From positions 62,001 through 126,000 of the forward strand of contig CAZBGS010000001.1 in assembly GCA_964491785.1 (NCBI GenBank): a stretch of 64,000 nucleotides of DNA, in the 5' to 3' direction. This document shows positions 35,164 to 44,172 of this stretch, piece by piece. Positions within the stretch are counted from its first letter, which is position 1. Every line of letters starts with the position of its first letter. The translations under genes were made by a program, and so were the position numbers. The stretch comes from RZZS01 sp964491785 (GTDB taxonomy: Bacteria; Pseudomonadota; Alphaproteobacteria; Micavibrionales; Micavibrionaceae). The notes beneath the pieces are model-generated. The model was not told the origin of the DNA. It was given only the letters and a program-made list of their open reading frames with translations, and made no database searches.

Positions 35164-36618
35164 ATGAACAAGCAACAGGCAAAAACAGCGATTAATCCTA
35201 CAAGAGGAGAAGATTTTCCCGAATGGTATCAGCAGGTAATCCGGGCCGCGGATCTGGCGGAGAATTCGCCGGTTCGCGGTTGCATGATTATCAAACCCTA
35301 TGGCTACGCCTTATGGGAAAACATGCAGCGGATCTTCGATGGTATGATCAAGGACGCCGGAGTTCAGAACGCTTATTTTCCTTTGCTTATACCGTTGGAG
35401 TTTCTCAGTCGCGAAGCCGAGCATGTCGAGGGGTTCGCCAAGGAATGCGCGGTGGTCACCCATCACAGGCTGGAGGCCGGGGAAGGCGGGAAGCTTGTGC
35501 CGGCAGCGCCGCTGGAGGAGCCATTCGTTATCCGTCCGACCTCCGAAACCATTATCGGCGACGCTATGGCAAGGTGGGTGCAGTCTTACCGGGATCTGCC
35601 GCTCAAGCTTAATCAGTGGTGCAATGTCATGCGTTGGGAAATGCGGACGCGGATGTTTTTGCGGACTTCGGAATTTCTATGGCAGGAAGGGCACAATGCT
35701 TTCGAGACCGCGGCGGAAGCGCGGGAAGATGCATTGAAGATGCTGGATGCCTATGTGAGTTTTGTCGAGAATTATCTGGCTATCGCTGTTATCAAAGGCG
35801 AGAAAACAGCGGATGAGCGCTTTCCGGGAGCAATAGCAACTTTTGCGATGGAAGCGATGATGCAGGACGGAAAGGCTTTGCAAGCCGGGACTTCCCACGA
35901 CCTTGGCCAGAACTTCGCTAAATCGTGCGGCATTAAATTCCAGGGGCGCGACGGGCAGGAACATTTCGCCTACACCACCAGCTGGGGCATTTCCACCAGG
36001 TTGATCGGCGGGGTTATCATGAGCCATGCCGACGATGACGGGTTGATCATGCCGCCGAAAGTTGCGCCGGTACATGTTTCGATAATCCCCATAATCCGCG
36101 ACGAGAGCGACCGGGCGGCGGTAATCGAATATTGCCGGGGGATATCCGTCAGGCTCAAGGCGAAAGATATCCGCACTCATATCGACGACAGTGAAGAGAG
36201 GACGCCGAACAAGATGTGGGCTTCGATCAAGAAGGGCGTGCCTTTGCGGGTCGAGGTAGGTATGCGTGAAATGGAGGAGAGGAAGCTTACCCATGTTCGT
36301 CGCGATCTTGGCAAGGACTCAAAGGAAACATGTACTGTCGATGAATTCGTTAACAAAGCTCCGGGGTTGCTTGAGGATATTCATCAGGCAATGTACATGA
36401 GATCGCGTGAACTTCTAATGTCTAACATTAAATCTGTAAACCAACTATCTGAGGCTGAAGAATATTTTAAAAGTGTGTCCAAAGGTTTTGTCAAAATGCC
36501 TGTATCGTTGCTGGGCCATTCTGACTTTGAAAGGATCAAAAAGGACTATTCCCTGACCCCCAGATGCATGCCTTTTGATGATGAGGGCAGGTCTGTGCTG
36601 GTGGGTAGAGCTTATTAG
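35164..36618 (+). CDS. proS: Prolyl-tRNA synthetase, archaeal/eukaryotic-like type
   Basis: 484 residues, a class II enzyme charging tRNA-Pro. The start GEDFPEWYQQVIRAADLAE, then RPTSETIIGDAM, RWEMRTRMFLRTSEFLWQEG, GTSHDLGQNFA and a C-terminus ending in tyrosine (GRAY) place it with the archaeal/eukaryotic-type ProRS known from Thermus, not with the shorter bacterial type without insertion expected in alphaproteobacteria. The C-terminal zinc module is eroded: of the four usual cysteines only the one in PRCMPF remains. It occupies the normal proS position before lolC, so a transferred gene may have replaced the native one in place. Confidence 0.93.
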   Translation: MNKQQAKTAINPTRGEDFPEWYQQVIRAADLAENSPVRGCMIIKPYGYALWENMQRIFDGMIKDAGVQNAYFPLLIPLEFLSREAEHVEGFAKECAVVTHHRLEAGEGGKLVPAAPLEEPFVIRPTSETIIGDAMARWVQSYRDLPLKLNQWCNVMRWEMRTRMFLRTSEFLWQEGHNAFETAAEAREDALKMLDAYVSFVENYLAIAVIKGEKTADERFPGAIATFAMEAMMQDGKALQAGTSHDLGQNFAKSCGIKFQGRDGQEHFAYTTSWGISTRLIGGVIMSHADDDGLIMPPKVAPVHVSIIPIIRDESDRAAVIEYCRGISVRLKAKDIRTHIDDSEERTPNKMWASIKKGVPLRVEVGMREMEERKLTHVRRDLGKDSKETCTVDEFVNKAPGLLEDIHQAMYMRSRELLMSNIKSVNQLSEAEEYFKSVSKGFVKMPVSLLGHSDFERIKKDYSLTPRCMPFDDEGRSVLVGRAY

Positions 36619-36634
36619 GCAACCGGTATAAAAC

Positions 36635-37873
36635 ATGTTCTCACCATTTGAAACAATGATGGCATGGAGGTACTTGCGGGCGCGCAAGGCCGAGGGGTTT
36701 GTGTCCGTGATTGCGGGGTTCTCGTTTCTCGGAATTATGCTGGGTGTGGCGACACTAATAATCGTGATGAGTGTTATGAACGGGTTCCGGCAGGAATTGA
36801 TCGGCAGGATACTTGGGCTTAACGGGCATCTCAGCGTATTTTCCCAAACGGTAATTCCCGATTATCAGGCAATGAGCGCCAGGATTTCCGCAATTCAGGG
36901 CGTTACCAAAGTTATTCCGCAAATCGAAAGTCAGGTTTTGATGACGGTCAACGGTGTTTCTTCGGGGGCGCTGGTCAGGGGGTTATCGGCAGAGGATTTT
37001 GCATCCAAGCCTATAATGTCGGAAAGCATCAGGCACGGATCGGTCGAGGAATTTAATGGCAACAATGTCGCTATTGGCGTCGCGATGGCTGACAGGTTGC
37101 GGATTTTGCCGGGTGATGAAATTATACTTATTTCTCCCAAAGCCAAAGCTACGCCGTTCGGATCGGTGCCGATGCAGCGGCGGTATACGGTCAGACTGAT
37201 TTACGATGTCGGCATGTATGAATACAACAACGGTTTTATTTTCATGCCTCTGGAATCTGCTCAGGCGTTCTTTCAGGTGCCGGATGCGGTAACCGAGCTG
37301 GAAATATTTACCGAGGATCCTTCCAGGGTTTCACATATCTCGGAGAGCATAAGCCTGGCTTTGGGCAGGATGGCTTACGTCAGGGATTGGAGGCAGGCTA
37401 ATTCAAGTTTTTTCAGCGCCTTGCAGGTAGAACGTAATGTAATGTTTTTAATACTTACTCTAATTATACTGGTTGCCGCGTTTAATATCATTTCTTCAAT
37501 GATCATGCTGGTCAAGGACAAGAGCAGGGATATCGCCATCATGCGCACGATCGGCGCGACACGAACGAGCATGCTTAAAATTTTCATGCTTACCGGCGCC
37601 AGTATCGGCGTGGCCGGTACTATTGTTGGAGCCGTGGCCGGAATTGCATTCTCTTTAAATATTGAAGCCATGCGAAGATGGATCGAGGAAACCTTCGATA
37701 CCTCACTGTTTCCGGCTGAAGTTTATTTTCTCTCGCAGCTTCCCGCCGAAATCGACTGGCATGAGGTCGCGGTCGTGATAATTATCGCTTTTCTGCTATC
37801 GTTTCTTGCGACTGTCTACCCCGCGTGGAGAGCGGCGCGGCTCGATCCTGTGGAGGCATTGCGCTATGAGTAA
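36635..37873 (+). CDS. lolC: Lipoprotein-releasing ABC transporter permease
   Basis: 412 residues, inner membrane. One helix near 20-45, a periplasmic domain of about 200 residues, then three helices (about 270-400), the LolC/LolE/MacB layout. MRTIGATRTSMLKIFMLTG and the end YPAWRAARLDPVEALRYE are typical. With LolD it lifts lipoproteins from the inner membrane to LolA. Only one permease gene is present, as is usual in alphaproteobacteria, so it likely works as a homodimer (LolF-like). The stop overlaps lolD by 8 bases. Confidence 0.95.
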   Translation: MFSPFETMMAWRYLRARKAEGFVSVIAGFSFLGIMLGVATLIIVMSVMNGFRQELIGRILGLNGHLSVFSQTVIPDYQAMSARISAIQGVTKVIPQIESQVLMTVNGVSSGALVRGLSAEDFASKPIMSESIRHGSVEEFNGNNVAIGVAMADRLRILPGDEIILISPKAKATPFGSVPMQRRYTVRLIYDVGMYEYNNGFIFMPLESAQAFFQVPDAVTELEIFTEDPSRVSHISESISLALGRMAYVRDWRQANSSFFSALQVERNVMFLILTLIILVAAFNIISSMIMLVKDKSRDIAIMRTIGATRTSMLKIFMLTGASIGVAGTIVGAVAGIAFSLNIEAMRRWIEETFDTSLFPAEVYFLSQLPAEIDWHEVAVVIIIAFLLSFLATVYPAWRAARLDPVEALRYE

Positions 37874-38546
37874 CACTATTTTGCAGGTGCAAAAACTTCA
37901 CAAGACATATGAGCAGGCCGGAAACAGGCTGAATGTTCTGAATGGTATCAATCTTACAGTGGATGCCGGAGAAATCGTCGCCCTTGTCGGCCCGAGCGGG
38001 TCGGGCAAATCAACCCTGCTACAGATTATAGGTCTGCTTGATCAGGCCAGTTCGGGCAGTATAACTATCAATGGCGTCGAGGCGACAAATACCAATGACA
38101 AGGTAAGAACCGAGTTACGCAGAAATTTTATCGGATTTGTTTATCAGTTTCATTATCTGCAACCTGAGTTTACCGCGCTTGAAAATGTCGTCATTCCGCA
38201 AATGATCGCGGGAAAAACCAAATCCCAGGCGGAATTGCAGGCATCAGGCATTTTGAAAAATCTCGGGCTTGAGGGCAGGCTTGATCATCGCCCGGCGCGG
38301 CTGTCAGGCGGGGAGCAGCAAAGGGTCGCGATTGCAAGGGCAATTGCGAATTCTCCTAAATTGCTTCTGGCGGACGAGCCGACAGGCAATCTGGATCCGG
38401 AAACGTCTTCCAAGGTTTTCGCGCAGTTACTGGTTCAGGTTCGTAACCGGGGAATAGGGGCGCTTATCGCAACGCATAATATCGAACTTGCCGACAGAAT
38501 GGACAGGGTTCTTGAACTCAAGCAAGGCAAGGTACTGGCTTTATAG
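37866..38546 (+). CDS. lolD: Lipoprotein-releasing ABC transporter ATPase
   Basis: 226 residues, starting at the ATG inside the lolC stop region; an open frame 20 codons upstream lies within lolC and is not used. Walker A GPSGSGKST (42-50), signature LSGGEQQRVAIARA, Walker B LLLADEPTGNLD and a switch histidine in ATHNIELA. It powers lipoprotein release with LolC. Length is typical. Confidence 0.97.
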   Translation: MSNTILQVQKLHKTYEQAGNRLNVLNGINLTVDAGEIVALVGPSGSGKSTLLQIIGLLDQASSGSITINGVEATNTNDKVRTELRRNFIGFVYQFHYLQPEFTALENVVIPQMIAGKTKSQAELQASGILKNLGLEGRLDHRPARLSGGEQQRVAIARAIANSPKLLLADEPTGNLDPETSSKVFAQLLVQVRNRGIGALIATHNIELADRMDRVLELKQGKVLAL

Positions 38547-38573
38547 GCCGGCATTTGATACCCATTGTTAATC

Positions 38574-41500
38574 ATGAGCGAAAACCGTTTTATCCATCTT
38601 CACGTACATTCGGCATATTCACTGGCGGAAGGTGCCATACCAGTTAAAAAACTGGTCAAGCATTGTCGTAATAACGGAATTCCTGCCTGCGCAATTACGG
38701 ATACCGGCAATCTTTTTGGCGCTATGGAGTTTGCGCTCGAAGCCCGATTCAGCGGATTGCAGCCGATTCTTGGCTGTCAGATGCGTCTGGGCGATGAGGC
38801 GAATGAAATTGTTCTGCTGGTTCAAAGCGAAGTTGGCTATCGTAATATTTGCAAGATTATCAGTAGTTCATTCCTCGATGTTGATCCTTCGCATCAGGCG
38901 CATACCAACCTTGCACAACTGGAGCGTTACCCGGAAGGCCTGATCTGCCTTACCGGCGGAGTGCAAGGGCCGATTTCTCAGGCTTTACTCAAGCACGATG
39001 CAGAGGCCGCTTCGGAGATGGCCGCAAGGCTGAAGTCGATATATAGCGACCGGCTTTATATAGAATTACAACGTCACGGGCTTCAGCAAGAAGAAGCGAT
39101 TGAGGGGGCGCTGGTTGAAATCGCTTATGCGCAGGACATTCCTCTGGTGGCCACGAATAATTGTTATTTTCTCAGCAGAAGTATGCACGAAGCCCATGAT
39201 GCCCTGCTTTGCATTGCCGATGGCAGATATATAAATGAAGAAGACCGGCGGCGGGTGACGCCAGAGCATTTCTTCAAGTCGCCCAAGGAAATGTGCGATC
39301 TGTTCAGTGATATTCCCGAAGCTATAGCGAATACGGTTCAGATAGCGCAGCGTTGTCATTATTTGCTCAAACCCGTCGATCCCATCCTTCCGCCTTTTGC
39401 GACCGGGAGCGGCAGGGACGAGGTCGAGGAGCTGAAGACGCAGGCGCGGCGCGGGCTTGAATGGCGACTGAAGAACTTCGTTTTTCCTGAGAACGAGGGC
39501 GGCGGCGAGAGGGAAGATCTGGCCAAACCTTACCGGGAGAGGCTCGATTATGAGATCGGGGTTATCATTCAGATGGGATTTCCCGGTTACTTCCTAATCT
39601 GTTCGGATTTTATCAAGTGGGCCAAGGATCACAATATACCGGTCGGGCCGGGAAGGGGATCAGGGGCGGGTTCTGTGGTGGCCTGGGCGCTGCAGATCAC
39701 CGATCTGGATCCGCTTCGGTTCAATCTTCTATTTGAGCGTTTTCTGAACCCGGAACGGGTTTCGATGCCTGATTTTGACGTCGATTTCTGTCAGGACAGG
39801 AGAGAAGAGGTGATCCGCTATGTACAGGATCGTTACGGCCATGACAAGGTCGCGCAGATAATCACCTTTGGCAAGCTCCAGGCGAGAGCCGTGGTCAGGG
39901 ATGTCGGGCGGGTGCTGCAGATGTCTTACGGGCAGGTTGATCGTATCGCCAAGATGATCCCCAATAATCCGGCAAATCCGGTTACACTTGAAGAAGCGCT
40001 AGAGCAAGACCCGGAATTCCGCGCCGAACGGGACAAAGACGAGACTACTGACAAGCTAATTTCCATAGCTCTGCAATTGGAGGGATTGTACAGGCATGCT
40101 TCCACCCATGCGGCGGGGCTGGTTATCGGAGACCGCGAGCTTGACAAGTTGCTGCCGCTTTACCGCGATCCTCGTTCCGAGATGCCTGTCACACAGTTCA
40201 ATATGAAATATGTCGAACAGGCAGGGCTGGTTAAATTCGACTTTCTCGGCCTCAAGACAATGACGGTGATCAAGAAAGCCGTTGATATCATCGAGGATAC
40301 CACTGGCGACAAGATTGACTATCTGAAGATACCTTTCGATGACGCGAGAACCTACCAGCTTTTGACGGAGGGCAAGACAACCGGGGTGTTCCAGCTTGAA
40401 AGCGCCGGGATGCGGGACACATTGCGGAAGATGAAGCCGAACCGGCTGGAGGATATCATTGCGCTGGTGGCGCTGTATCGTCCGGGGCCAATGGATAACA
40501 TTCCGCTATACATCGAGTGCAAGGAAGGACGGGTTGAGCCTGATTATCATCATCCCAAGCTCAGGCCTTACCTTGAGGAAACTTACGGGATCATGATCTA
40601 TCAGGAACAGGTCATGCAATGCGCGCAGGTTCTAGGCGGATATACGCCAGGGGGAGCGGATCTTCTCCGGCGCGCGATGGGCAAGAAGATCAAGGAGGCT
40701 ATGGACGCCGAGCGCGAGAAATTCGTCAGGGGCGCTTTCGAGCATAGCGGTATGGACGAGGGCAGGGCCAATGAAATTTTCGATCTGCTGGCCAAATTCG
40801 CGGGTTACGGTTTCAACAAGTCCCACGCCGCAGCCTATGCGGTGATAGCTTACTGGACTGCATGGCTGAAGGCTAATTATCCTGTCCAGTTTATGTCGGC
40901 TTCGATGACTCTGGACATACATAATACAGACAAGCTAAGCATATTCAAACAAGATTTGCAGTCACTTGGCATTCCGCTTTATCCCCCTGATATCAATAAG
41001 TCAGCCCATGATTTTAAAGTAGAGGGTGAAGCAATAAGATATGCGCTGTCCGCTGTAAAGGGTGTTGGTGAACAGGCGATGATACAGCTTGTAAGGGAAA
41101 GAGAAGCTGGCGGTGAATTCAAGTCCCCAGGAGATTTTGCCGCCAGGGTGGATTCAAAGATTCTCAATCGCAGGCAACTGGAGAAGCTGATCTGCGCAGG
41201 AGCCTTTGATTGTATCGAGCCTAGCAGAGCCAGAATGTTTAACGGGATTGAGGCGATACTTTCTCACGCCCATGCGCTTGCCGCGGAGCGGGAGAGCGGG
41301 CAGAACAGTCTGTTCGGCGGCCCGATATCCAGTGGGCAGGATCTGGTTTTGAAAGAAGCGAGCAGATGGGATCCTCTTGAGGGTTTGCAAAAAGAATTCG
41401 ATGCCATCGGATTTTATATTTCATCTCATCCACTCGACATGAAGGCAGATCTGCTGCGAAAGCTTGGCGTGATGACGATTTCCGAGGTCGAGGAGGTGCT

Positions 41501-42002
41501 TGCCGAAAGAAGCGCGGTAGCTTGCAGGATGGCTGGGGTTCTAATCAAGAAGCAGGAGAAGGTCTCGGCCAGGTCTGGCAAAAAATACGCATTTTTGCAG
41601 ATTTCAGATCCCTGCGGCGTTTTCGAGGTAACAATTTTTTCAGAGACTCTTGCGCAGGCTCGCTCGTTTCTGGAGCCAGGGCAGACGCTTTTACTAAATG
41701 TCAGCGCCGAGCAAAGAGAGGATCAAATCCGTTATACCGCTCAGAGTATCGAGGCTCTGGAGGAGCGGCTTGAAAAAAATCTTCAGGAGGTAAGCCTGCA
41801 TATCGCAGCCGCCGACACTGTCCGGACACTGCATACCCTGCTTAGAGCGGAAGGCGAAGGACGGGTCAAGGTTTGCCTGATTGTTGATATCAACGATGAG
41901 GAAATCGCCGAGATCGAACTTCCCGGAAGATGGAATTTCAGTACGGCGGCAAGAAGCGCGATCAGCAAAGGCGCAGGACTGCTTGATCTCAGGATGCGGT
42001 AA
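38574..42002 (+). CDS. dnaE: DNA polymerase III subunit alpha
   Basis: 1142 residues, the replicative polymerase. N-terminal PHP domain starts at HLHVHSAYSLAEG; the catalytic aspartates lie in MPDFDVDFCQDRR with GPGRGSGAGSVVAW before them; the finger and beta-binding regions follow, then an OB fold and a C-terminal tail. A TTG three codons upstream is possible, but the ATG at 38574 gives the standard start; neither has a clear Shine-Dalgarno. It follows lolD by 27 bp, as in many relatives. Confidence 0.98.
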   Translation: MSENRFIHLHVHSAYSLAEGAIPVKKLVKHCRNNGIPACAITDTGNLFGAMEFALEARFSGLQPILGCQMRLGDEANEIVLLVQSEVGYRNICKIISSSFLDVDPSHQAHTNLAQLERYPEGLICLTGGVQGPISQALLKHDAEAASEMAARLKSIYSDRLYIELQRHGLQQEEAIEGALVEIAYAQDIPLVATNNCYFLSRSMHEAHDALLCIADGRYINEEDRRRVTPEHFFKSPKEMCDLFSDIPEAIANTVQIAQRCHYLLKPVDPILPPFATGSGRDEVEELKTQARRGLEWRLKNFVFPENEGGGEREDLAKPYRERLDYEIGVIIQMGFPGYFLICSDFIKWAKDHNIPVGPGRGSGAGSVVAWALQITDLDPLRFNLLFERFLNPERVSMPDFDVDFCQDRREEVIRYVQDRYGHDKVAQIITFGKLQARAVVRDVGRVLQMSYGQVDRIAKMIPNNPANPVTLEEALEQDPEFRAERDKDETTDKLISIALQLEGLYRHASTHAAGLVIGDRELDKLLPLYRDPRSEMPVTQFNMKYVEQAGLVKFDFLGLKTMTVIKKAVDIIEDTTGDKIDYLKIPFDDARTYQLLTEGKTTGVFQLESAGMRDTLRKMKPNRLEDIIALVALYRPGPMDNIPLYIECKEGRVEPDYHHPKLRPYLEETYGIMIYQEQVMQCAQVLGGYTPGGADLLRRAMGKKIKEAMDAEREKFVRGAFEHSGMDEGRANEIFDLLAKFAGYGFNKSHAAAYAVIAYWTAWLKANYPVQFMSASMTLDIHNTDKLSIFKQDLQSLGIPLYPPDINKSAHDFKVEGEAIRYALSAVKGVGEQAMIQLVREREAGGEFKSPGDFAARVDSKILNRRQLEKLICAGAFDCIEPSRARMFNGIEAILSHAHALAAERESGQNSLFGGPISSGQDLVLKEASRWDPLEGLQKEFDAIGFYISSHPLDMKADLLRKLGVMTISEVEEVLAERSAVACRMAGVLIKKQEKVSARSGKKYAFLQISDPCGVFEVTIFSETLAQARSFLEPGQTLLLNVSAEQREDQIRYTAQSIEALEERLEKNLQEVSLHIAAADTVRTLHTLLRAEGEGRVKVCLIVDINDEEIAEIELPGRWNFSTAARSAISKGAGLLDLRMR

Positions 42003-42016
42003 GGTGTCCCATTAGA

Positions 42017-42044
42017 TTGACTTTCCGGTGGAGGCTTGTAATAC
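42017..42044 (+). promoter_or_regulatory. Weak candidate promoter before the Acg-family gene
   Basis: TTGACT (42017-42022), a good -35 match, is followed after 16 bases by TAATAC (3 of 6 to the -10 consensus). It lies in the 69-bp gap after dnaE. The weak -10 makes this tentative. Confidence 0.25.
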
Positions 42045-42071
42045 ATAAAAAGAACCAGCGGAGATTGTGAG

Positions 42072-43193
42072 ATGGTTAATAAACCTGAAGCGTGGATTAT
42101 CAATAAGGCGGATTTTCCCCGTAACGGCAGTGCGGCTGAAAAGCTGGCCTTTTGTGTAAGATATGCTGTTCTGGCACCGTCGACGTATAACTCACAGCCA
42201 TGGCATTTTTCCATTCAGAACAATGCCCTCTATCTCTATGCGGATCGTCGTTACGGCCTGCCGGTGATCGATCCCGAAGACAGGGAACTGGTAATCGCAT
42301 GCGGCTGCGCCTTATACAATCTGCGTCTGGCCATCAATGCATTCGGATATGAGGATCTTGTCGAATTAATTCCCGATCCGGCGGACGGGGATCTTATGGC
42401 CAGGATCAGGCTGGGAGATGAAAAGCCGGCGAGTGCCGAGGATTTAAAGTTATTTGACGCCATACCTCACCGTCATGGCGATCGCGGCCATTTTGCGGAG
42501 AAGAAAGTACCGGAAGAATTACTTCGAAGTCTGAAAGACGAGGCGGCCGAAGAGGGCGCCTGGCTGCACTTGCCGGGCGAAATCGAGAAAAGCCTTCTGG
42601 TTCGACTCACCGCTGAAGGCGATCATATCCAGGTCAGCCAGAAAAAGTTCAGGCGAGAACTTGCCGGATGGATACATCCGCGCAGGATCACTTCCGGCGA
42701 CGGGTTGCCGCAAGAGCATCTTTCCTATGACGATGTAATGAACACTCTGGGCCCTTTTGCTATCAGACGATTCGAGATGGAAGAGCGCAGACCAGCCAAT
42801 GACCGGGAACTTGAGGAAGGATCGCCAGCGATTGCCGTTCTCGGGAGCAAGGCGGGAGGTAATCTGGAGCGGTTGCACGTCGGACAGGCCTTGCAGAGGT
42901 TATGGCTTCGCGCACAGTCAGAGGGTTTATCAATATCCACCTTGAATCAGGCATGTGAGACGCCCGACCTTCGTATCAGGCTGCACGACGAGATCAAGCA
43001 TCCGGGAAGGGCGCAGATCATCCTTCGTATCGGATATGGCGGAAAACCGAGATTTTCCGACAGGCGGCCTTTGTCGCAGGTTCTGGATTTTGACGGCAGC
43101 CAGATGAAGAAACAAAAATCTTCTGAAAAGAAGGAAAAAAGCGGCTTTTTTAACCGCGCGCGCAAGCTTTTCCTTGCAAGGAACACTATTTAA
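42072..43193 (+). CDS. Acg-family / nitroreductase-like FMN-binding oxidoreductase
   Basis: 373 residues with two divergent nitroreductase-like halves. APSTYNSQPWHFSI near residues 37-50 is the hallmark FMN-binding start of the Acg family, IPHRHGDRGHF marks the middle and NQACETPDLRIRLHDEIKHPGRAQIILRIGY, seen here in two parts, ends the fold. Mycobacterial Acg proteins bind FMN and lack the usual nitroreductase activity, possibly storing flavin. The C-terminus is a lysine-rich tail. It is not a standard member of the dnaE-rpsB interval, so probably an accessory gene. Substrate unknown. Confidence 0.85.
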   Translation: MVNKPEAWIINKADFPRNGSAAEKLAFCVRYAVLAPSTYNSQPWHFSIQNNALYLYADRRYGLPVIDPEDRELVIACGCALYNLRLAINAFGYEDLVELIPDPADGDLMARIRLGDEKPASAEDLKLFDAIPHRHGDRGHFAEKKVPEELLRSLKDEAAEEGAWLHLPGEIEKSLLVRLTAEGDHIQVSQKKFRRELAGWIHPRRITSGDGLPQEHLSYDDVMNTLGPFAIRRFEMEERRPANDRELEEGSPAIAVLGSKAGGNLERLHVGQALQRLWLRAQSEGLSISTLNQACETPDLRIRLHDEIKHPGRAQIILRIGYGGKPRFSDRRPLSQVLDFDGSQMKKQKSSEKKEKSGFFNRARKLFLARNTI

Positions 43194-43224
43194 GTGTAAT
43201 CGTACCACCCAAACTTAACACACA

Positions 43225-43285
43225 TGCAGAAAGCAGGGTTAGTTAACAGCCCTTCCGGTGTTGCAAAGCAACCACATTTTCTGCA
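43225..43285 (+). promoter_or_regulatory. Structured leader RNA candidate upstream of rpsB
   Basis: TGCAGAAA (43225-43232) pairs perfectly with TTTCTGCA (43278-43285), closing a 45-base interior. Inside, AGGG/CCCT (43235-43238 and 43250-43253) and GTTGC-AAA-GCAAC (43260-43272) form two smaller hairpins, giving a three-way junction. The Shine-Dalgarno AAAGGAG follows about 16 bases later. Ribosomal protein S2 is known to control its own operon in other bacteria, so this may be an S2 target. The fold is drawn by eye. Confidence 0.4.
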
Positions 43286-43315
43286 GAGGCCAAACCGGAT
43301 AAAGGAGAAAACCAT

Positions 43316-44128
43316 ATGGCTACACCTGAATTTTCCATGCGCCAACTGCTTGAGGCTGGCGTTCACTTCGGTCACCATACACGCCGCTGGAATCCCAAGA
43401 TGAAACCTTTCATCTTCGGCGTTCGTAACGGCGTTCATATTCTTGATCTGCAACAAACCGTACCGATGCTTGATGCGGCGCTTCGCCAGATTCGTGAAAT
43501 TTCTTCGCGCGGCGGGCGTATCCTCTTTGTCGGAACCAAGCGTCAGGCCCAGGACAAGGTCAAGGAAGCGGCGAAACGTTGCGGTCAGTACTACGTCAAT
43601 CACCGCTGGCTTGGCGGCATGCTGACAAACTGGAAGACAATTTCCAATTCCATTGCACGCCTTCGGGAACTGGAAGAGCTCCTGGCTGGCGATACCAAGG
43701 GGCTTACCAAAAAAGAACTGCTCATGCTGAGCCGCGAAAGAGACAAGCTTGAGCTGTCTATCGGAGGTATCAAGGAAATGGGCGGTCAGCCTGACGCGTT
43801 GTTCATTATCGATACCAACAAGGAAGAACTGGCGGTCAAGGAAGCCAACAAGCTTGGAATTCCGGTGTTCGCGGTTATCGATACCAATTGCGACCCGCAT
43901 GGCGTCGATTTTCCGATCCCCGGCAATGACGATGCTTTGCGCGCTATCGATCTCTACCTTGAGCTGGTTTCTGCGGCTGTTCTGGACGGTATTCAGGCCG
44001 AGATGGCCGCGATCGGTCAGGATATCGGAGCTTCAGAAGAAGTTCAGGTCATCATTCCCGAAACATCTTCCGAAACTGCACCGGAAGAGGTTGAGGAAGA
44101 GCAACTTAGGAAAGCAGCTCAGGGCTGA
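43316..44128 (+). CDS. rpsB: 30S ribosomal protein S2
   Basis: 270 residues. MRQLLEAGVHFGHHTRRWNPKM, seen at the start in parts, and HRWLGGMLTNWKT are diagnostic, as is DTNCDPHGVDFPIPGNDDA. It carries the longer acidic C-terminal tail common in alphaproteobacteria. An AAAGGAG ribosome binding site precedes the ATG, and a structured leader lies further upstream. First gene of the rpsB-tsf-pyrH-frr run. Confidence 0.98.
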   Translation: MATPEFSMRQLLEAGVHFGHHTRRWNPKMKPFIFGVRNGVHILDLQQTVPMLDAALRQIREISSRGGRILFVGTKRQAQDKVKEAAKRCGQYYVNHRWLGGMLTNWKTISNSIARLRELEELLAGDTKGLTKKELLMLSRERDKLELSIGGIKEMGGQPDALFIIDTNKEELAVKEANKLGIPVFAVIDTNCDPHGVDFPIPGNDDALRAIDLYLELVSAAVLDGIQAEMAAIGQDIGASEEVQVIIPETSSETAPEEVEEEQLRKAAQG

Positions 44129-44172
44129 TTGGTTCTATTTAATTCCGTTTTACTAGAAAAGGGGAAATGACA

